Shown piece by piece: positions 25,561 to 37,855 of a DNA stretch of 64,000 bases. The DNA is from Parasponia andersonii (taxonomy: Eukaryota > Streptophyta > Magnoliopsida > Rosales > Cannabaceae): NCBI GenBank assembly GCA_002914805.1, contig JXTB01000113.1, positions 60,742-124,741 of the forward strand, read 5' to 3'. Position 1 is the first letter of the stretch. The number at the start of each line of letters is the position of its first letter. The position numbers and the translations under genes are program-made. The notes under the pieces are model-generated. The model was not told where the DNA came from. It did not search any database and was given only the letters and a program-made list of their open reading frames with translations.

Positions 25561-26403
25561 AAATTCAAATATAAATGTAGAATAAGTACTAAATCATGCA
25601 TATTTAACAACATTTATCTTTTAGAAGGTTTTTGAGCAATTGATCATTGAGGTAGTTAACTGTCGGCTTAGTTGAGATACTTCTATATTCTTCCCATAGT
25701 TAGACTTTCATTCAAAGAAACGATGAATTGCAATTTGCAAATTATAATTATGACTAAGTGCTGGATAAGTTAAGATATACTTAATCTATTTGAAACTGAT
25801 GTTTAAGAATGAAGTACGTGATGTACTTAATCTATAATCAATTAATATATAGGGATATTTCTCATGTTTTTTTTTCCTTTATTTTTTTTTTCGGTCCTTT
25901 TTCCTTTGGTGTTAAAAAGTTTTATATTGAATTAATTATGTTAATTTTATTAGACATTTAAACGTTCCAAAAAGAAAAATTCATAAAAATAACTCTAAAC
26001 TTAATAAAATTTACTAATTAAATAGACAAATTTGACCCAAATAGGTATGCCGTGATATGACATGCCACGGCATGAGGCACATCACATGTTAGAGCATGGC
26101 CAGCTGGTTGTACAGCGTTGGTGACGGTAGCACGACGTGACTGAAAAATAGAACTAGGCATGGCTCAAAGGTAAGTTTGTCCCAATTTAAATGGGAAAAG
26201 GTGGGCATGCAAAAGACAACAGTAAAGGAAACGACAAGATCGTACCAATCATCTACAAAAGGACATCAACTAATGAGTGTTAAGTTTTTCTTATTAAAAA
26301 AAAAAAAAAAAAAAAAACTCTTCAAGGTTTTGCCCGTAACTTTGCGTGAGCAAGATCCTGGCATGTTCATTGCACATCCTGGCAGAAAAAAGAAAATTAA
26401 AAG

Positions 26404-29400
26404 CTAGATAATAAAGAAACGGCTAAACACTAAAAAATGAACAGGAGGACATAGGCTATGTACATATTGTTGTTGAGGTCGATGTTGTGGTTGCGGTTGT
26501 GGCTGCCGTCGCCGGTCATCGCCAATGATGTTGCGCTCATCCCAGATTGGACACCTACAGGTTGGTTCCTTGTTCTTCCATTCTGCTCCACAAGTATAGC
26601 AGAACTCATGTNCCAAAAAAAACAAAAAAAAAAAGCAAGTATTGGCTAGAAGAATTTGATAAGGAGTTCATAGCGTTTTCTTCCGTTTGCTATGGACACA
26701 ATATATAAAATAATTTATCGCTTGATATATTGTTACTTTCTTTCTCAAGCATACAAGAACAAAAACAGAAAACTAAACACCTGTAAATATTTTAACTGCG
26801 GATCAACAATTCATAACAGAGAAAAGCATGGGTGTCACAATTAGGAAAACTAACGGAGGGCGATTAAGCATCCTGGTATTAGATTCCGGTTGCTAAATGT
26901 TCTAGGTAGATCCTAATTATCTTCCTGCCTCTCCAAAAATGCTCTAAGTTTAAGGACTAAGATACCCGATGACTAAACTTCATAATAAAAAATAAAGCAC
27001 CTGCAAGTGATGTGGTAGCAGCCTTCTAAGAGTTCAACCATAATCTGGCACTTTGCACACTGACGCCACAGCCTCTTCGACGCAAGAGACTTTAGCATTT
27101 GTTCATCTCCATGGGGATAGAAATTAGATCTTCTGTAAACACTGCAGGTCATATTGTAGTGCCAGGGGACTCTGCACTCGACACAGAAGAACTTCTGACA
27201 TTTCATGCATTTCCTCGCACCAGATTGTTCAGCGCCAATAAATGACGTCTTGGTATATGCCAAAACCTCATCTCTAGACATTAAGGCAGAGCACCTGGGA
27301 TCTGGGCAGTAAACTTTCTTCGTAACAGGAACAGCAGATTCTTTCATGCGTTGGCCCATAACCTCCACTAAGTTAGGCGGTAAAAATTTCACGCAACGAT
27401 CAATAGCCACCTCAGAGTTACATCCATCATGAGGGCACTTCGCTAACCTTCCATTATGCAATGTCACTTCCACATGTTGTTTCATACAAGAGAAACAATA
27501 CCTATGCAGACAACCATCAATCGAAAACATCTGAGCAACATCAGTATCCTCAAAACAAATTATACAAGTTTCCATTTTAGTCTTGCCATCACTAGTTTCT
27601 TCTGTCCAGTTGATCTGAGAAACAATAGCATCTCGTGCAGATTTATAAGCGAACTTAATGTTGTTAGGGGACACCAAAAGAGAGGGGCAGCAATAGGTAA
27701 ACTTCCTACAAAGAAGAGCCACTTTATTGACTAACGTTGCTATTTGGCTCTTTCTCGGTGCCAGTCTGTTGGTAACCTGTGTTCAGATATACATATGAAT
27801 ACTAAAACTAACAGACATAAACATTTCAATGGCTTTTAACACGACAGAAAATGATATGATTTCTATGACAAGATAAAATGATGCTGGTAAGAATTATACT
27901 AACAACAAGAAGAAGGATAGCACTATTACTATAGAATTAGAACTACAAAACTTGCCCAAGACAGAAGATATTAACCATCTGCAATAGATAAGAAGCTTCC
28001 AGTGTCAACCAAAGACATCAAAAGGGGATTGAAACATAAAATCTAAAAAAAAAATAAAAAAGAAGAAAAAACAAAATCAAAAGGAAAATACTAAAGCAGC
28101 AAAATATCTAGCAACACCTATCTCAGCTTATCCAAGTGTATGTTGAAACTTAATCTCCATGATAGCAAACTCAAGGAAAATGCTAACCAAGCATTGAAGA
28201 GCTCAAAATAGGTCTATTAAGTGATGCACTGATGGGCAACTTCTCAAATACAAGGCTGGCGATACTCCAGATACTTGAGAACTACTAATCGACTCGCCGC
28301 TTCTTTAAGCTAGAATAAAAAGGTCCAAAGGGTTAGAAGTGATACATAGCCCTCAATACTCCCACTAAAATTCTACGATGACAGGATAGCCAAATGTTCA
28401 TCAATAACAAATACAATTTGGCTGCCTTTATTTATTTATTTATTTATTTTTGAGCAATTGGTTGACATTTATTTTCCGAAGCATTTTACCACAACTCTGA
28501 GCCCCACTATGTTTCAATTTTAGACACCCAAAATTTGAACGGATGACCAATTGGCCACATCATACAGCACAAGCTGAATTTTGACTCCAAAACTATGTTC
28601 CTAATCTCCAAGAGTGTTAATTTACCATTTTTCACTATACCCAAAATGTAATATCCAAAATTTCTTTATCCCAGTTCCAACAACTACCCTATTCCCCCAA
28701 ATAATTAATACTACACTGCATCAGTCCTCAGTAGTCAACACTACTATTTAATATACACGTACACATTCGCAACCCATAAATAAAAATGCTGCACCCAAAG
28801 CATCAGATACTGCCAAAAGTCTAACAATCAGACAAAAGTTTCAAGATTCAGCCAAAAATAGAAATTTTCAGACTGGGTCAAGGTTCAAACAGTCTAACAC
28901 AGTTCCAAGATTCAGCCAAAAATAGAAATTTTCAGACTGGGTCAAGGTTCAAAAAGACTAACATAGCTGTAAATCGTGTTGTCCTCACAGATAAAGTTGA
29001 CCCTTTTCAAGTCCAAAGCAATAGCCTTGTTAAGGCCTTCAATGAGAGCCTCCAGCTCCGCGGCCTCACCGCTCAAAACCCCCAGATTCTTCCTCGAATG
29101 GAAGAGCAAATTGTCCTTGGGATCGCAAATCGCAATCCCAGTACCGGCCACCACCACCTTCGCCTCCCGAACCATCTCCTCACTCACCAAACCCTTGAAA
29201 TACAGTCTCACCGAATCACGGCCCGAAGCGGAAGAAGGCGACGACGATGACGAAGAGGAACCGGCCGCACCGTACGGCTTCTCGTACCAATCCCCGTACT
29301 TTGACCAGTAATCCTCGGGCAAGGCGGCGATGTCGCTGGCGAGCTTCTGATCGTGAATCCGACGGTCGAGATCCTCCCTCGCCTTCCTCATCTCCGCCTC

Positions 29401-29681
29401 GCACCGCCTCTGGTCATCGTAACCTGCATGTACCTCTCCACGTCTCGAAGCAGAAGCGTCGGAGCAAGGCCCGAGACGTCTTCGTCGTCTACGGCGGCGT
29501 CCGGCGGCGGCGATGAGGTCGATTTGGAGGGGCGGAGAGCGAAAGAGGCGATGACGGCCTCCTGCATTTGCATATGGAAAGCCAAGTCGAGGTCGGATTC
29601 TAGGGTCTTGGCCGCCATGAGCTCCCTCCGTTGCTCGGAGAGTGTGACCTGGAGATCGTACTCTTCATCAGTCCTCGCCAT
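26404..29681 (-). CDS. RNase H-like/RING-IBR-RING E3 ubiquitin ligase, damaged copy
   Basis: Three exons on the minus strand: 28963-29681, 27001-27776 and 26404 to about 26612. The front half carries a plant RVT_3/RNase H-like domain (RLYFKGLVSEE to FICEDNTIYSY). Exon 2 carries RING1 (CIICFEDTD, CLHRYCFSC, CPHDGC), the IBR (CPDPRC, CMKCQKFFCVECRVPWH) and the first half of RING2 (CAKCQIMVELLEGCYHITC). The Cys in LEGC is the expected ubiquitin-accepting residue of RBR ligases. Exon 3 finishes RING2 (HEFCYTCGAEW) and ends in a Gln/Pro-rich tail. Two flaws: exon 1 is one base short (719 nt), so the frame changes between the DVERYMQV part and the YDDQRRCEAEM part near 29430. Also, the acceptor of exon 3 is not readable because an N at 26612 replaces the expected AG and the Cys-Gly codons. 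Both could be assembly errors. It is a paralog of the gene at 50632-54716 with the same intron positions and phases. Confidence 0.8.
26612..26612. other. assembly N at the exon 3 acceptor of the first RBR gene
   Basis: A single N lies between CATGT-type coding sequence and an A-rich run exactly where the paralog has its AG and the codons for Arg-Cys-Gly. It may mask a short collapsed stretch in a homopolymer. Confidence 0.9.
28842..28969. repeat. 64-bp tandem duplication over an exon-intron border
   Basis: CAAGATTCAGCCAAAAATAG and the following bases through GGTTCAA(A/C)(A/C)AG recur at an offset of 64 (28842-28905 and 28906-28969). The second copy covers the donor site of exon 1 of the first RBR gene. 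The other copy lies wholly in intron 1 and carries a changed version of the donor. Confidence 0.8.
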
Positions 29682-29699
29682 TTTTGTTTTTCTGTTTGT

Positions 29700-32136
29700 T
29701 TTTTTTTTTTTGTTTCACTTAAAAAATAGAGAGAGAGAGAATGAGAGGACTCGAGTCGTCGTGGGGTTTCTGAGTCTTTTTCTGGGTATTGGGGAAGAAT
29801 GTGTGTGGGAGAAATGGCTTCTTACACAAGAAGCGATGGACCATAACAAATTTGCATAAGATGTAATGCTATTATTGGCTACTGGATATTTTGACTTGTG
29901 GGCCCCACTTTGATTCGATCCCACTTCGTGCGAAGTTTGGTTCTGGTTCGTCGTGGTCAGATCTCCTCTCACCGCCGATTATGATTACTTAAAACGTAAC
30001 AAAATAGACAATATATACGGGATGACGCTGCTGGAATTTTTCTTTTTAATATCAACATATATAATATATAAACTATGTATTTAATTAGTATATTATAACT
30101 TATCATAAATACATCAATCATTTTCAATTAAATTTTGATAATTCAGGTATATATTAAAATTTTAGTACATCTAAGTTCAGGTATATATATAATTTTAGTA
30201 CATCTAAGTTCGTATATATATAATTTTAGTACATCAAAGTTCGTATATATATAGTCTAACTTTTACCTATATTTTCAACTCAGTACTGATTTAAAAATAT
30301 GAGAAAACCCATTTGACATTAAATTTGTACTATAAAAAATCTTCAAACTTAACTATTTTTGAAATTCCATCCTCGTATCATCAAATTTAATCAAATTTAT
30401 TGAAATGATAAAATTATCCTTAGTAGATAGTACAACGTAAACTTAATTGAAATTTAAGAGTTGTCAATACTAGTTTACAAATTATTTTTCAGCTATTCAA
30501 ATGAAATTATAACTGATAACATAGTTTTCAAATAATTATCTATCATTAATATAAATTGTAATATAACTTAAATATACTATTCACTAAAAGTAATTTTATC
30601 ATATTTTTTCAATTTAGTTTATACCAGAAAGTCATATTTCAAAAGTAGTCAAATTTTAAGACTATTTTTATAATAAAAAATCAATTCAATAGAGTTTTCT
30701 TATATTTCTTAAAGTACGTGGGTTTCGTTAAAAAAATAAGTTGAAGTACAGGCCATTTACGACTAATCTCTATTTTCAAGTGACTAAAAGTTGGAAATAT
30801 TTGTTGTATCACCAAAATGTCCCATAAAAGGCTTTCTAAATTTCTTCAAAACAGTTAAGAACAATTTATATGTTAAGTTTAAATGTTTTGGACGTGGAGT
30901 TTGCCAGAAAATGAAGCTTTGAAAGGGAGAGAAGACAACGGGAATGGGTTTCGAAAGAAATTGGGTTGGAAAGAAAGACAAGAAGAGAAAATGGAGTTAG
31001 TTTTTCACCTAAAGTTTAATACATGGCATAGGGGCATTTTTGGAAAGCTATCTATTTCTCTCATCAAATATTCTCAGAAAAAAAATTATAATTTGCTGCT
31101 AGAAAACTCATATCTAAAAAAAGGGGCAATATTAGCTTTAGCACCCCTCCTAAGCATATCCTTCTACTAATAAAATAACTAAAATAATACAACGTAAAAA
31201 AAAACTCCTTTGTGCACCTCACCATCCTAAAATATCGCACTTCCACTTCGTTTAACTTCTTCACCCCTGCTCCTCACTTTTCTTTACTTTAATTTCTTTG
31301 ATTTATTATTATTATTTTTTTGTTGGTTAATCTTCCTTTTCAACCTCTCAATTCTTAGGATTTTGCGTTTGCAACCTAAGTTTTGAGCAACAAAACTGAA
31401 AGAAAAAGAAATAATTCAGAAAAATGTCTATAATTGTCTACTGATCTTTTTATTTGAAGCTAGTTAATCATTTATTTGAAAAAGAAGTCCACATAAACAC
31501 CGAAATCATAATGATTTTACACTGACTAAAATAAAATATCAAACAACAGAAAAAGGGGAAAAAAAAAAAATGAAAAGCAAGAACACGAAAACGTGGTTTT
31601 GGAGCTTTTTTTTTTTTTTAAAATAAAAAAATACTTTTGACTCTTCAAAGCCGTTATCTCTTTGCTGAGAAAAAGAAAACAGTAGAGTTATATGTTGTCG
31701 ATTGGCTGTGACTTGTGTGAGTTGTAGTTTTTGGCGTTATATTGCTTGGATTTTCAATTCCTACGGCAAACAATAAAAAAATTACCTATCTGATGGGGTG
31801 TACCGTACAGTAAACTTCATGGGTATATTTGTATTTTAAATAAAATTTTAAGAAAAAAAAAAGATGCTGTATTCGAGGAAATAAAATCCTCCTTTGAAAA
31901 AACCTAAATGTCATTCTGTCCCAAAATACCACTAATGAGGTCTATGTTTAAAAATTTAAGAAAATATCACTTCCTTGACACTCAATTCTTCGGCCATTGT
32001 CGAAATTCTTCGCTAAAATTTGCAAAAATGGAACCAATATAGATTTTCAAGACATCAACTACCTACAAAGATCTCAAAACTTAGTAATAAAATATTTTAA
32101 AGCATACATATAACATTTAAAGAAAAAGATTGGTTA
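29700..32136. other. intergenic, upstream of first RBR gene
   Basis: It contains the presumed promoter and CT-rich leader of the RBR gene (GA run at 29729-29738 on this strand). A 3-4 copy minisatellite lies at 30144-30252. The rest is AT-rich, with no credible gene. Confidence 0.55.
30144..30252. repeat. minisatellite, unit about 35-38 bp
   Basis: GTATATATATAATTTTAGTA plus CATC(T/A)AAGTTC is repeated three times, with a more diverged copy at the left. Confidence 0.75.
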
Positions 32137-32144
32137 CCTATGTT

Positions 32145-32471
32145 TAGGGACGTAAAAAGAGCTCGAAAGCTTAAAACCTGATGGGTTAGCCTTAAAAAAA
32201 TCTAATTCGAACCCGATTTGAATCCGACATGGTCCAAATTTGACTCGAACCTAATTATCCTTAGAGTTAGGTTTGGGTCTAGTATTTTTCACATGAATCC
32301 GATCTGAAACTTGGTCCGAAACCCGAACTTTAAATCTGAACCTAAAGCTTGAAACTCAAAAAATATAATAATTTTTTTTAAAAGTCCGTTTTTTTAAAAT
32401 TAAACTATAAGTATTGTTTTGTAATTGTGCCCAAAAAAAATTCGTTCACTATTTCCTTAATCCAATGTGTA

Positions 32472-32502
<31 letters not shown>

Positions 32503-32795
32503 TAATTTAGAGTCTAAAAGTTCGAAATATATATATTAATTTAGAGTCTAAAAGTTCGAAAGTTAAACTCGATCCGAATATAAAACCCGAAATTCAGTCC
32601 TATCTTAGAGTCCGGTGCTTTTAAGATTGGATTTTATGCTTGACTATTACTAATCTAAATCCAACATAACCCGATCTGAAACTTTCTTAAAGCCCAAAAG
32701 TTTGAGCCCGAGCCTGAGCCTGAGCTTACCCAAACCCGCCAAAACCCGAAAGTTTGGATTTGGACTAGGCTTGAGTGGCCCGATTTATACCCCTA
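32145..32795. mobile_element. non-autonomous hAT-like element
   Basis: The left end reads TAGGGACGTAAAAAGAG and the right end, reverse-complemented, TAGGGGTATAAATCGGG, the TAGGGGTGTAAA type of terminus common in plant hAT-related elements. It is flanked by an 8-bp near-duplication, CCTATGTT (32137-32144) and TCTATGTT (32796-32803), one mismatch, which is the hAT hallmark. The interior has no transposase. It repeats CCGAACCC / ACCCGAAA words and holds a TA run (about 32481-32502) and a 36-bp tandem duplication at about 32503-32565. Confidence 0.7.
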
Positions 32796-32803
32796 TCTAT
32801 GTT

Positions 32804-33656
32804 GATGTGTCTATCAAAATTAGATTAAAGTCACTAAAATGCTTAAGAACTTGATTGTTTTCTTTAAAAGCTTGACCACATAGATACTTGCAGAAATATA
32901 GAGAAATCTTAAGAGATATAGGTCATTTAAGAGTGTGGAGAGCCAAAAAGATATAATTTATTATTTTTTTTTGTTTTTTTAAAAATTAATTATGAAATTT
33001 GTACATAAATTGACATAATTCGGATTCGAATCCATCCCCTCTTACTCTCCCACAAACTCACACACACTGTCAAGAATTCTAAACCAAAAAATGATAGTTT
33101 ATATCTATTGAACAAAGTATTGCCCAAAATTTTTATAGTCTTTTCATTCAAAAATTGTCTAACAAGCATAAATTTTAAAGATTTATTACCTTGATCATAA
33201 GAGTCAAATTAGGATATCTTAGAGCATATTTAAGTAAATTTCTCTATTTAAATTAGTTTTACTACTCTACTAATTTCTATTTGTAATTATTTTGGGATAA
33301 TTGCAAAAGCTTACATCCGGTTTTGGCTAAATTAGAGAATCCAACTTGGTATTCAATTTAATTATATAAAATTCAATTTTAGGAGGGGTGATAATTCAAA
33401 TCATATTTTGTCAACCTAATTAAATCGTGACATTTTCAAGTTGATCCATGAGTCACATATTTAATAAAAATATTATTCAAATTGATATATCAGAACATAT
33501 GTAAATAATATAATTATAAATTTGCTTAATTCTTTTAATTAAGTTTTATTATATTAAGAGATTTGAAGCTCATTAGTTTTATGTTTTTCCATTTTATTCA
33601 CAAGAGATTCATATAAAAATATTTTTTTAGACATAATTGTCTAATATTTTATGATA
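32804..33656. other. intergenic AT-rich region
   Basis: No gene or clear element recognised. Confidence 0.55.
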
Positions 33657-33665
33657 TATTTGAAT

Positions 33666-34196
33666 GGGTTTTTGGCATGTTTGGTCCCCATGTTATTCGC
33701 AGATTGGCAAAATAGTTCCTAAGTTAATTTTTTTTGTAATTAAATTTGTAAGTATTAAAAACTTTGGTAATTAAATCCTTTGTGTTTGCTAACATTAAAA
33801 TTTTCATGAAATTGAACATGTTTAAGTGAAATAAATTGGTATTTCACTAACAATAATTAGCTTGGAAGGAAAATAGAAAGAAATTTTAAGAAAAATTTAA
33901 ATTTGTGAGAATTTTTATTTTTTAAAATTTTTTATATTATATTGTTAAATGTTGTTAATTTTTAGCTATTTTCCTTTCAATTCTAATTAATGTCAATAAA
34001 ATATTGATTTTGATTTTCAAACACTTTGCATGTGACTTGAAAATATTTAATTTCATTCAATATTTTAACAATTACTCACGAAAAGGGCTTGATTGCCAAA
34101 ATTTGTAAAACTTAGGGACTTAATTATTAAAAATAATAACTCAGTGACCATTTTGCTAATCATGAAAAATATAAGGACTATTATTGCCAAAAACCC
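33666..34196. mobile_element. Mutator-type MITE with perfect 9-bp target duplication
   Basis: The ends are long inverted repeats (about 110 bases, imperfect) beginning GGGTTTTTGGCA. They share AGCAAAATGGT/GGCAAAATAGT and the CCTAAGTT and TAATTAA(A/G)T blocks further in. The flanks carry an identical 9-mer TATTTGAAT at 33657-33665 and 34197-34205. Long inverted ends plus a 9-bp duplication are diagnostic of Mutator-superfamily insertions. The 531-bp element has no coding sequence. Its ends differ from those of the large Mutator-like element that begins 300 bases further on, so it belongs to another subfamily. Confidence 0.85.
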
Positions 34197-34783
34197 TATT
34201 TGAATAAAAAGATTGATTAATTCATTGAGTGAATTTCGAATTAAATATGTTAACTAAATATTTTGAGTTCTATTATCATTATTGTGTAATATCCCAAATT
34301 TCCAAACTTCGACTTAGGTCTAGAGATGTACATGAGTTGAGTTGGCTTAATTTATGATTTTTCAAAAACCTAACCCATCTATACCCATATAGACCTTAGC
34401 AATGTAACCTTAGCAAAACGTACATCAAACTTAATCTGAATAAAAATAACATAAAACAAAAACCTTAATTCAATGGTGGGAGCATTTTTATAAGGGCTGA
34501 TTAGATATATGGCCATTTTTAGGCCCATGAATCAGTACATGACCACGACTCGGTTATTATAGAAATATATCCACACGATAGGCCCGTTGAAAATCTACAA
34601 CTGAAAATACCCCCAAAAACCCAGAATCCACTTTCATCAACATTTTCCCTCTCTTTCACATAGGTTCCGCCATTTTCTTCATTCTCTAAATTTTATCTCA
34701 TTTTCTCCCACTTTCTCATCACTTTCTATCACTTTTTCTAACCTCCAAAATTTTTCGCATATTTCTCTAACTCCAAATCCTCT

Positions 34784-34794
34784 CTATAAAAAGT
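34784..34794 (+). promoter_or_regulatory. TATA-like box in left arm of the Mutator-like element
   Basis: CTCTATAAAAAGTA lies about 290 bases inside the left end after a long pyrimidine-rich stretch, well placed to start the plus-strand peptidase gene. Inferred from sequence only. Confidence 0.35.
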
Positions 34795-35048
34795 ATTCCG
34801 AAAAGCAAAAAATCTTTGAAAAACCCCAGAATCCCATTTCGAAGTAAAGGTTGAAGTTCTTCACAGAAAAACTTAGGTGCATAAAGATCTTCATAGGCAA
34901 AATCTTTGATTAACAAGAATCAAAAGTTAAGGTTTATTCTGTAGACAAAAACTCCATAAATGATATCTCCAGTTCATTATCGCAAATGTATATATTTCTA
35001 TTCTATTCTATTATCATGAGCTATATATATATATATATGTATGTATGT

Positions 35049-36530
35049 GTGTATTCTGGTGTACATGCATAATCTTGATTCTTGAATTTTTGTTAGGTAT
35101 ATTAATTTCGTATATAAATTTGTAGAATCGGTATATACATTTTAGAAATATGAATTTCCAAAATCGGTAAATACATCTTAAGATTCACAAATTGAGTCTC
35201 TGCTTTTATTAATGAACTCTAATAATTGGGTTTGTGGTATATATCTGATAATCATTTGTTGATTTATCTTGGTATATAAAATTAAAGAACTAGTTCATAG
35301 ATTTATAGTTCTATATTTAATAAATTATGTTTATAGATTATAATGACTTTTGTGAATATGAAGTTTTCGATGAAACACCATAAACAATTGTGTATCAATT
35401 TAAATGATTTCTTCGGATTCATAATGTTTAGATTCTTATCTTTGTTTCATTTTTTATTTAGGGTACATGGTTTATATATTTTAGGTTTCATACATGATTC
35501 ATGTTGGTAAGTGTTTACAATTCTTGCATATGTGAGTTTTATCTTTGTTTTGAACTAGATTTGAGTAAAAAGCTGTTAAGGTCATAAGAAATATTATGTG
35601 CATTCATTGAAAAATATTTAATCTCATGAGGTTTGCTACTACACCGGATTGGAGCTGGTATATGGATTGTAAATTTGATTGATTGAATTTTCGTAAGTAA
35701 ATTATGAATTGGGTAGCGCTTCTTTATTTCTATTTTTATTAGATTTATGGAACTTTTGTATCTTTGGAATTTAAATTTGTTATTGAATCTGATATATATA
35801 CACAAACATATATACCATTACTTGTAAATGATTTTTCCTTAGCTGAGAAACTTTGTCTCCTAACATGATTTAATGGTGGTTCATTATGTTTTTCCAGGGT
35901 TCATGATATTTTTATAGTAGTTCATTATGTTTTCAGAGTGATTTATGATTTGTTTTATCACCAATTTAATTTGTGTTTGGTTAGTAAATATACGTATTTA
36001 TTTTATAACTTTGTATATTTGGTTTATATATTTCTAAATTCTAGATAAAATAGACCACATTATATTCCCAAATTACCCTCCCTTCATCTAACTCACCTTT
36101 CGAACTTTTGCATGGTCATTTTTTTGTATATTTGCCTGCTTGGTATATAGATTTGTATTGTGGTATATTGATTCAAAGAAGCAAAGCAATTTTATCTAGC
36201 TGCATTTCCATTAACTTCGTGATATATTATCAAGTTCATAGTTTTGGTCTTTTGTTTTTCAATGGAGATATAAAGTTCGTAATTCTTGAATTTCTATTTA
36301 GTGTATGATTTTTGGCTAAGTGGTTAATAGATTTTAATTTTTTCGGTTCATATACTATAGATTGATTTAATATCATATTTTAAGTGGTTAATGTGTATTT
36401 TGGTGTACATGCATATTCTTGATTCTTAGATTTTTGTTAGGTATATTAATTTTGTATATAAATTTGCATAATCGATATATAAATTATAGAAATATGTATT
36501 TTCAAAATCAGAATATATATCTTAAGTTTC
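35049..36530. repeat. direct repeat pair, about 140 bp
   Basis: GTGTATT(C/T)TGGTGTACATGC and the following approximately 130 bases (TTTTTGTTAGGTATATTAAT, TATAAATTTG, ATCGGTATAT) occur at 35049-35195 and again at 36390-36530, in the same orientation, in the left arm of the Mutator-like element. Confidence 0.75.
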
Positions 36531-36704
36531 ATATTTGTGCTTTTAATAATGAAGCTCTAATATCATTTTCTAGATCATGATTTTTTTTTGTAGTGGTTCA
36601 TACATTTTCATATTGGTTCAGAGTCTTTTTGTCATTTGACAACAACTGTATAAATTTGATCAGTTAGAATCAAGTACTTATAGTTATTCTCTTAATTACT
36701 ATTT

Positions 36705-37240
36705 GGTATATGAACTTGGATATTTGGTATATGAATTTAGGTATCTGCTTGGTTCATGACTTTTGCATAATGGTTCATGACTTTTTCATAATGGCTCGTG
36801 AAATTTCTATCAATTTGAATGTTTGTTTTATAAGTTTATTTATTTTGGTCATAAGTTTTTTTCTGTGTTATTTTTGATGTATAGATCTTACTTCTTATTA
36901 AAAAAATTTCTGGTACGTATCNTATAAATTTTAGATTCATTATTATTTAGGTTCATTATGTAGCTCTGTAGTTGAATTAATTTTCTTGTTTATAAAATAT
37001 TTTGTTTGTTTCATGAATTTTTGTCTTCATTTAATGAATTTATATATTAAGTACTTATTATCGTACTTTTATTTACTGTTTAGTACATGAACTTGGGTAT
37101 TCGGTATATAAATTTAGGTATCTATTTGGTTCATGACTTTTGCATAATGGTTCATGACTTTTGCATAATGGTTCATGTATTTTTCAGTATTTTTTAATTT
37201 GTATTTGGTAATGCGTTTATGTGTTTCATTCATAACCTAG
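36705..37240. repeat. direct repeat pair, about 155 bp
   Basis: ATGAACTTGG(A/G)TATT(T/C)GGT, AATTTAGGTATCT and two or three copies of TAATGGTTCATGACTTTTGC make up 36711-36860 and 37081-37240. The second copy has one extra 24-bp TGGTTCATGACTTTTGCATAA unit. Confidence 0.75.
36922..36922. other. assembly N
   Basis: A single ambiguous base inside the left arm of the Mutator-like element. Confidence 0.95.
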
Positions 37241-37241
37241 T

Positions 37242-37855
37242 ATGTTTGGTTCAAAATTTTGTAGATTTTATGAAGTATGGTTCAAGATCAATGGACTCAA
37301 ATGCATATTTGGTCTGAAGGAGTATACATCAATTATGGGGCTGAAGAACAAAAAAGCGATAGACTTGAAAAAACATAATCTACAAGGTACAAGAGGTTTT
37401 AGAAATTTTTTCTCTCTTGAACAAAAAGTAAAGAAGCAAGAGATTAGAGAAAAATTTCAATCATATGGTGGGAAGAACGATGAGATGATTATAAATCTTT
37501 GCAAGTTATACATTCTTTCAGATTTGTTGATTGGAGATTAACAAGAACTGATTAAAATAGAATATGTTGACATGGTAGACATAGATTGGATGTAGGAGGA
37601 CTACCACTAGGGAAGAATCTCATTTGAAAAAATAATAGAGTACATGAAGTCGACACCTAGCAAGTACTATCTCTTTCAGTACCCCTTATATGGGTGTCCA
37701 GTTGCTCTTCAAATTTGAGGTTATGAGATACTAACAAACATGGGTATATATGTTGAGTCAAGAGGATATTTATATCTAAGAATCATAAACTAGGATTCAA
37801 CCAAACAACCAAATTTTGATGAGCTATCTAAAAATATTTTCCAAGACCCTGATGT
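37242..37855 (+). pseudogene. DUF1985-like front part of transposon Ulp1 gene
   Basis: A 99-codon frame starting MFGSKFCRFYEV carries FGLKEYTSIMGL, SLEQKVKKQEIREKFQSYGG and LCKLYILSDLLIGD, matching the DUF1985 type of domain that precedes Ulp1-like peptidases in plant MULEs. After the stop at about 37541 the homology continues, interrupted by stops, through KIIEYMKSTPSKYYLFQYPL and YGCPVALQI to SRGYLYLRIINWDSTKQPNF, ending near 37855. The tryptophan expected after ALQI is a stop. I class it as a decayed first coding block of the plus-strand gene of the Mutator-like element. Confidence 0.65.

Noticed and set aside
23000-26400. CRISPR-like or other regularly spaced repeat array
   Set aside because: The repeats are irregular words or tandem duplications in plant DNA. 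There is no repeat-spacer structure.
28976-29859. Plus-strand open frames opposite exon 1 of the first RBR gene
   Set aside because: Antisense shadows of the coding exon, with no homology.
33006-33030. GGATTCGAATCC resembling a tRNA B box
   Set aside because: It is a short palindrome with no A box or tail nearby.
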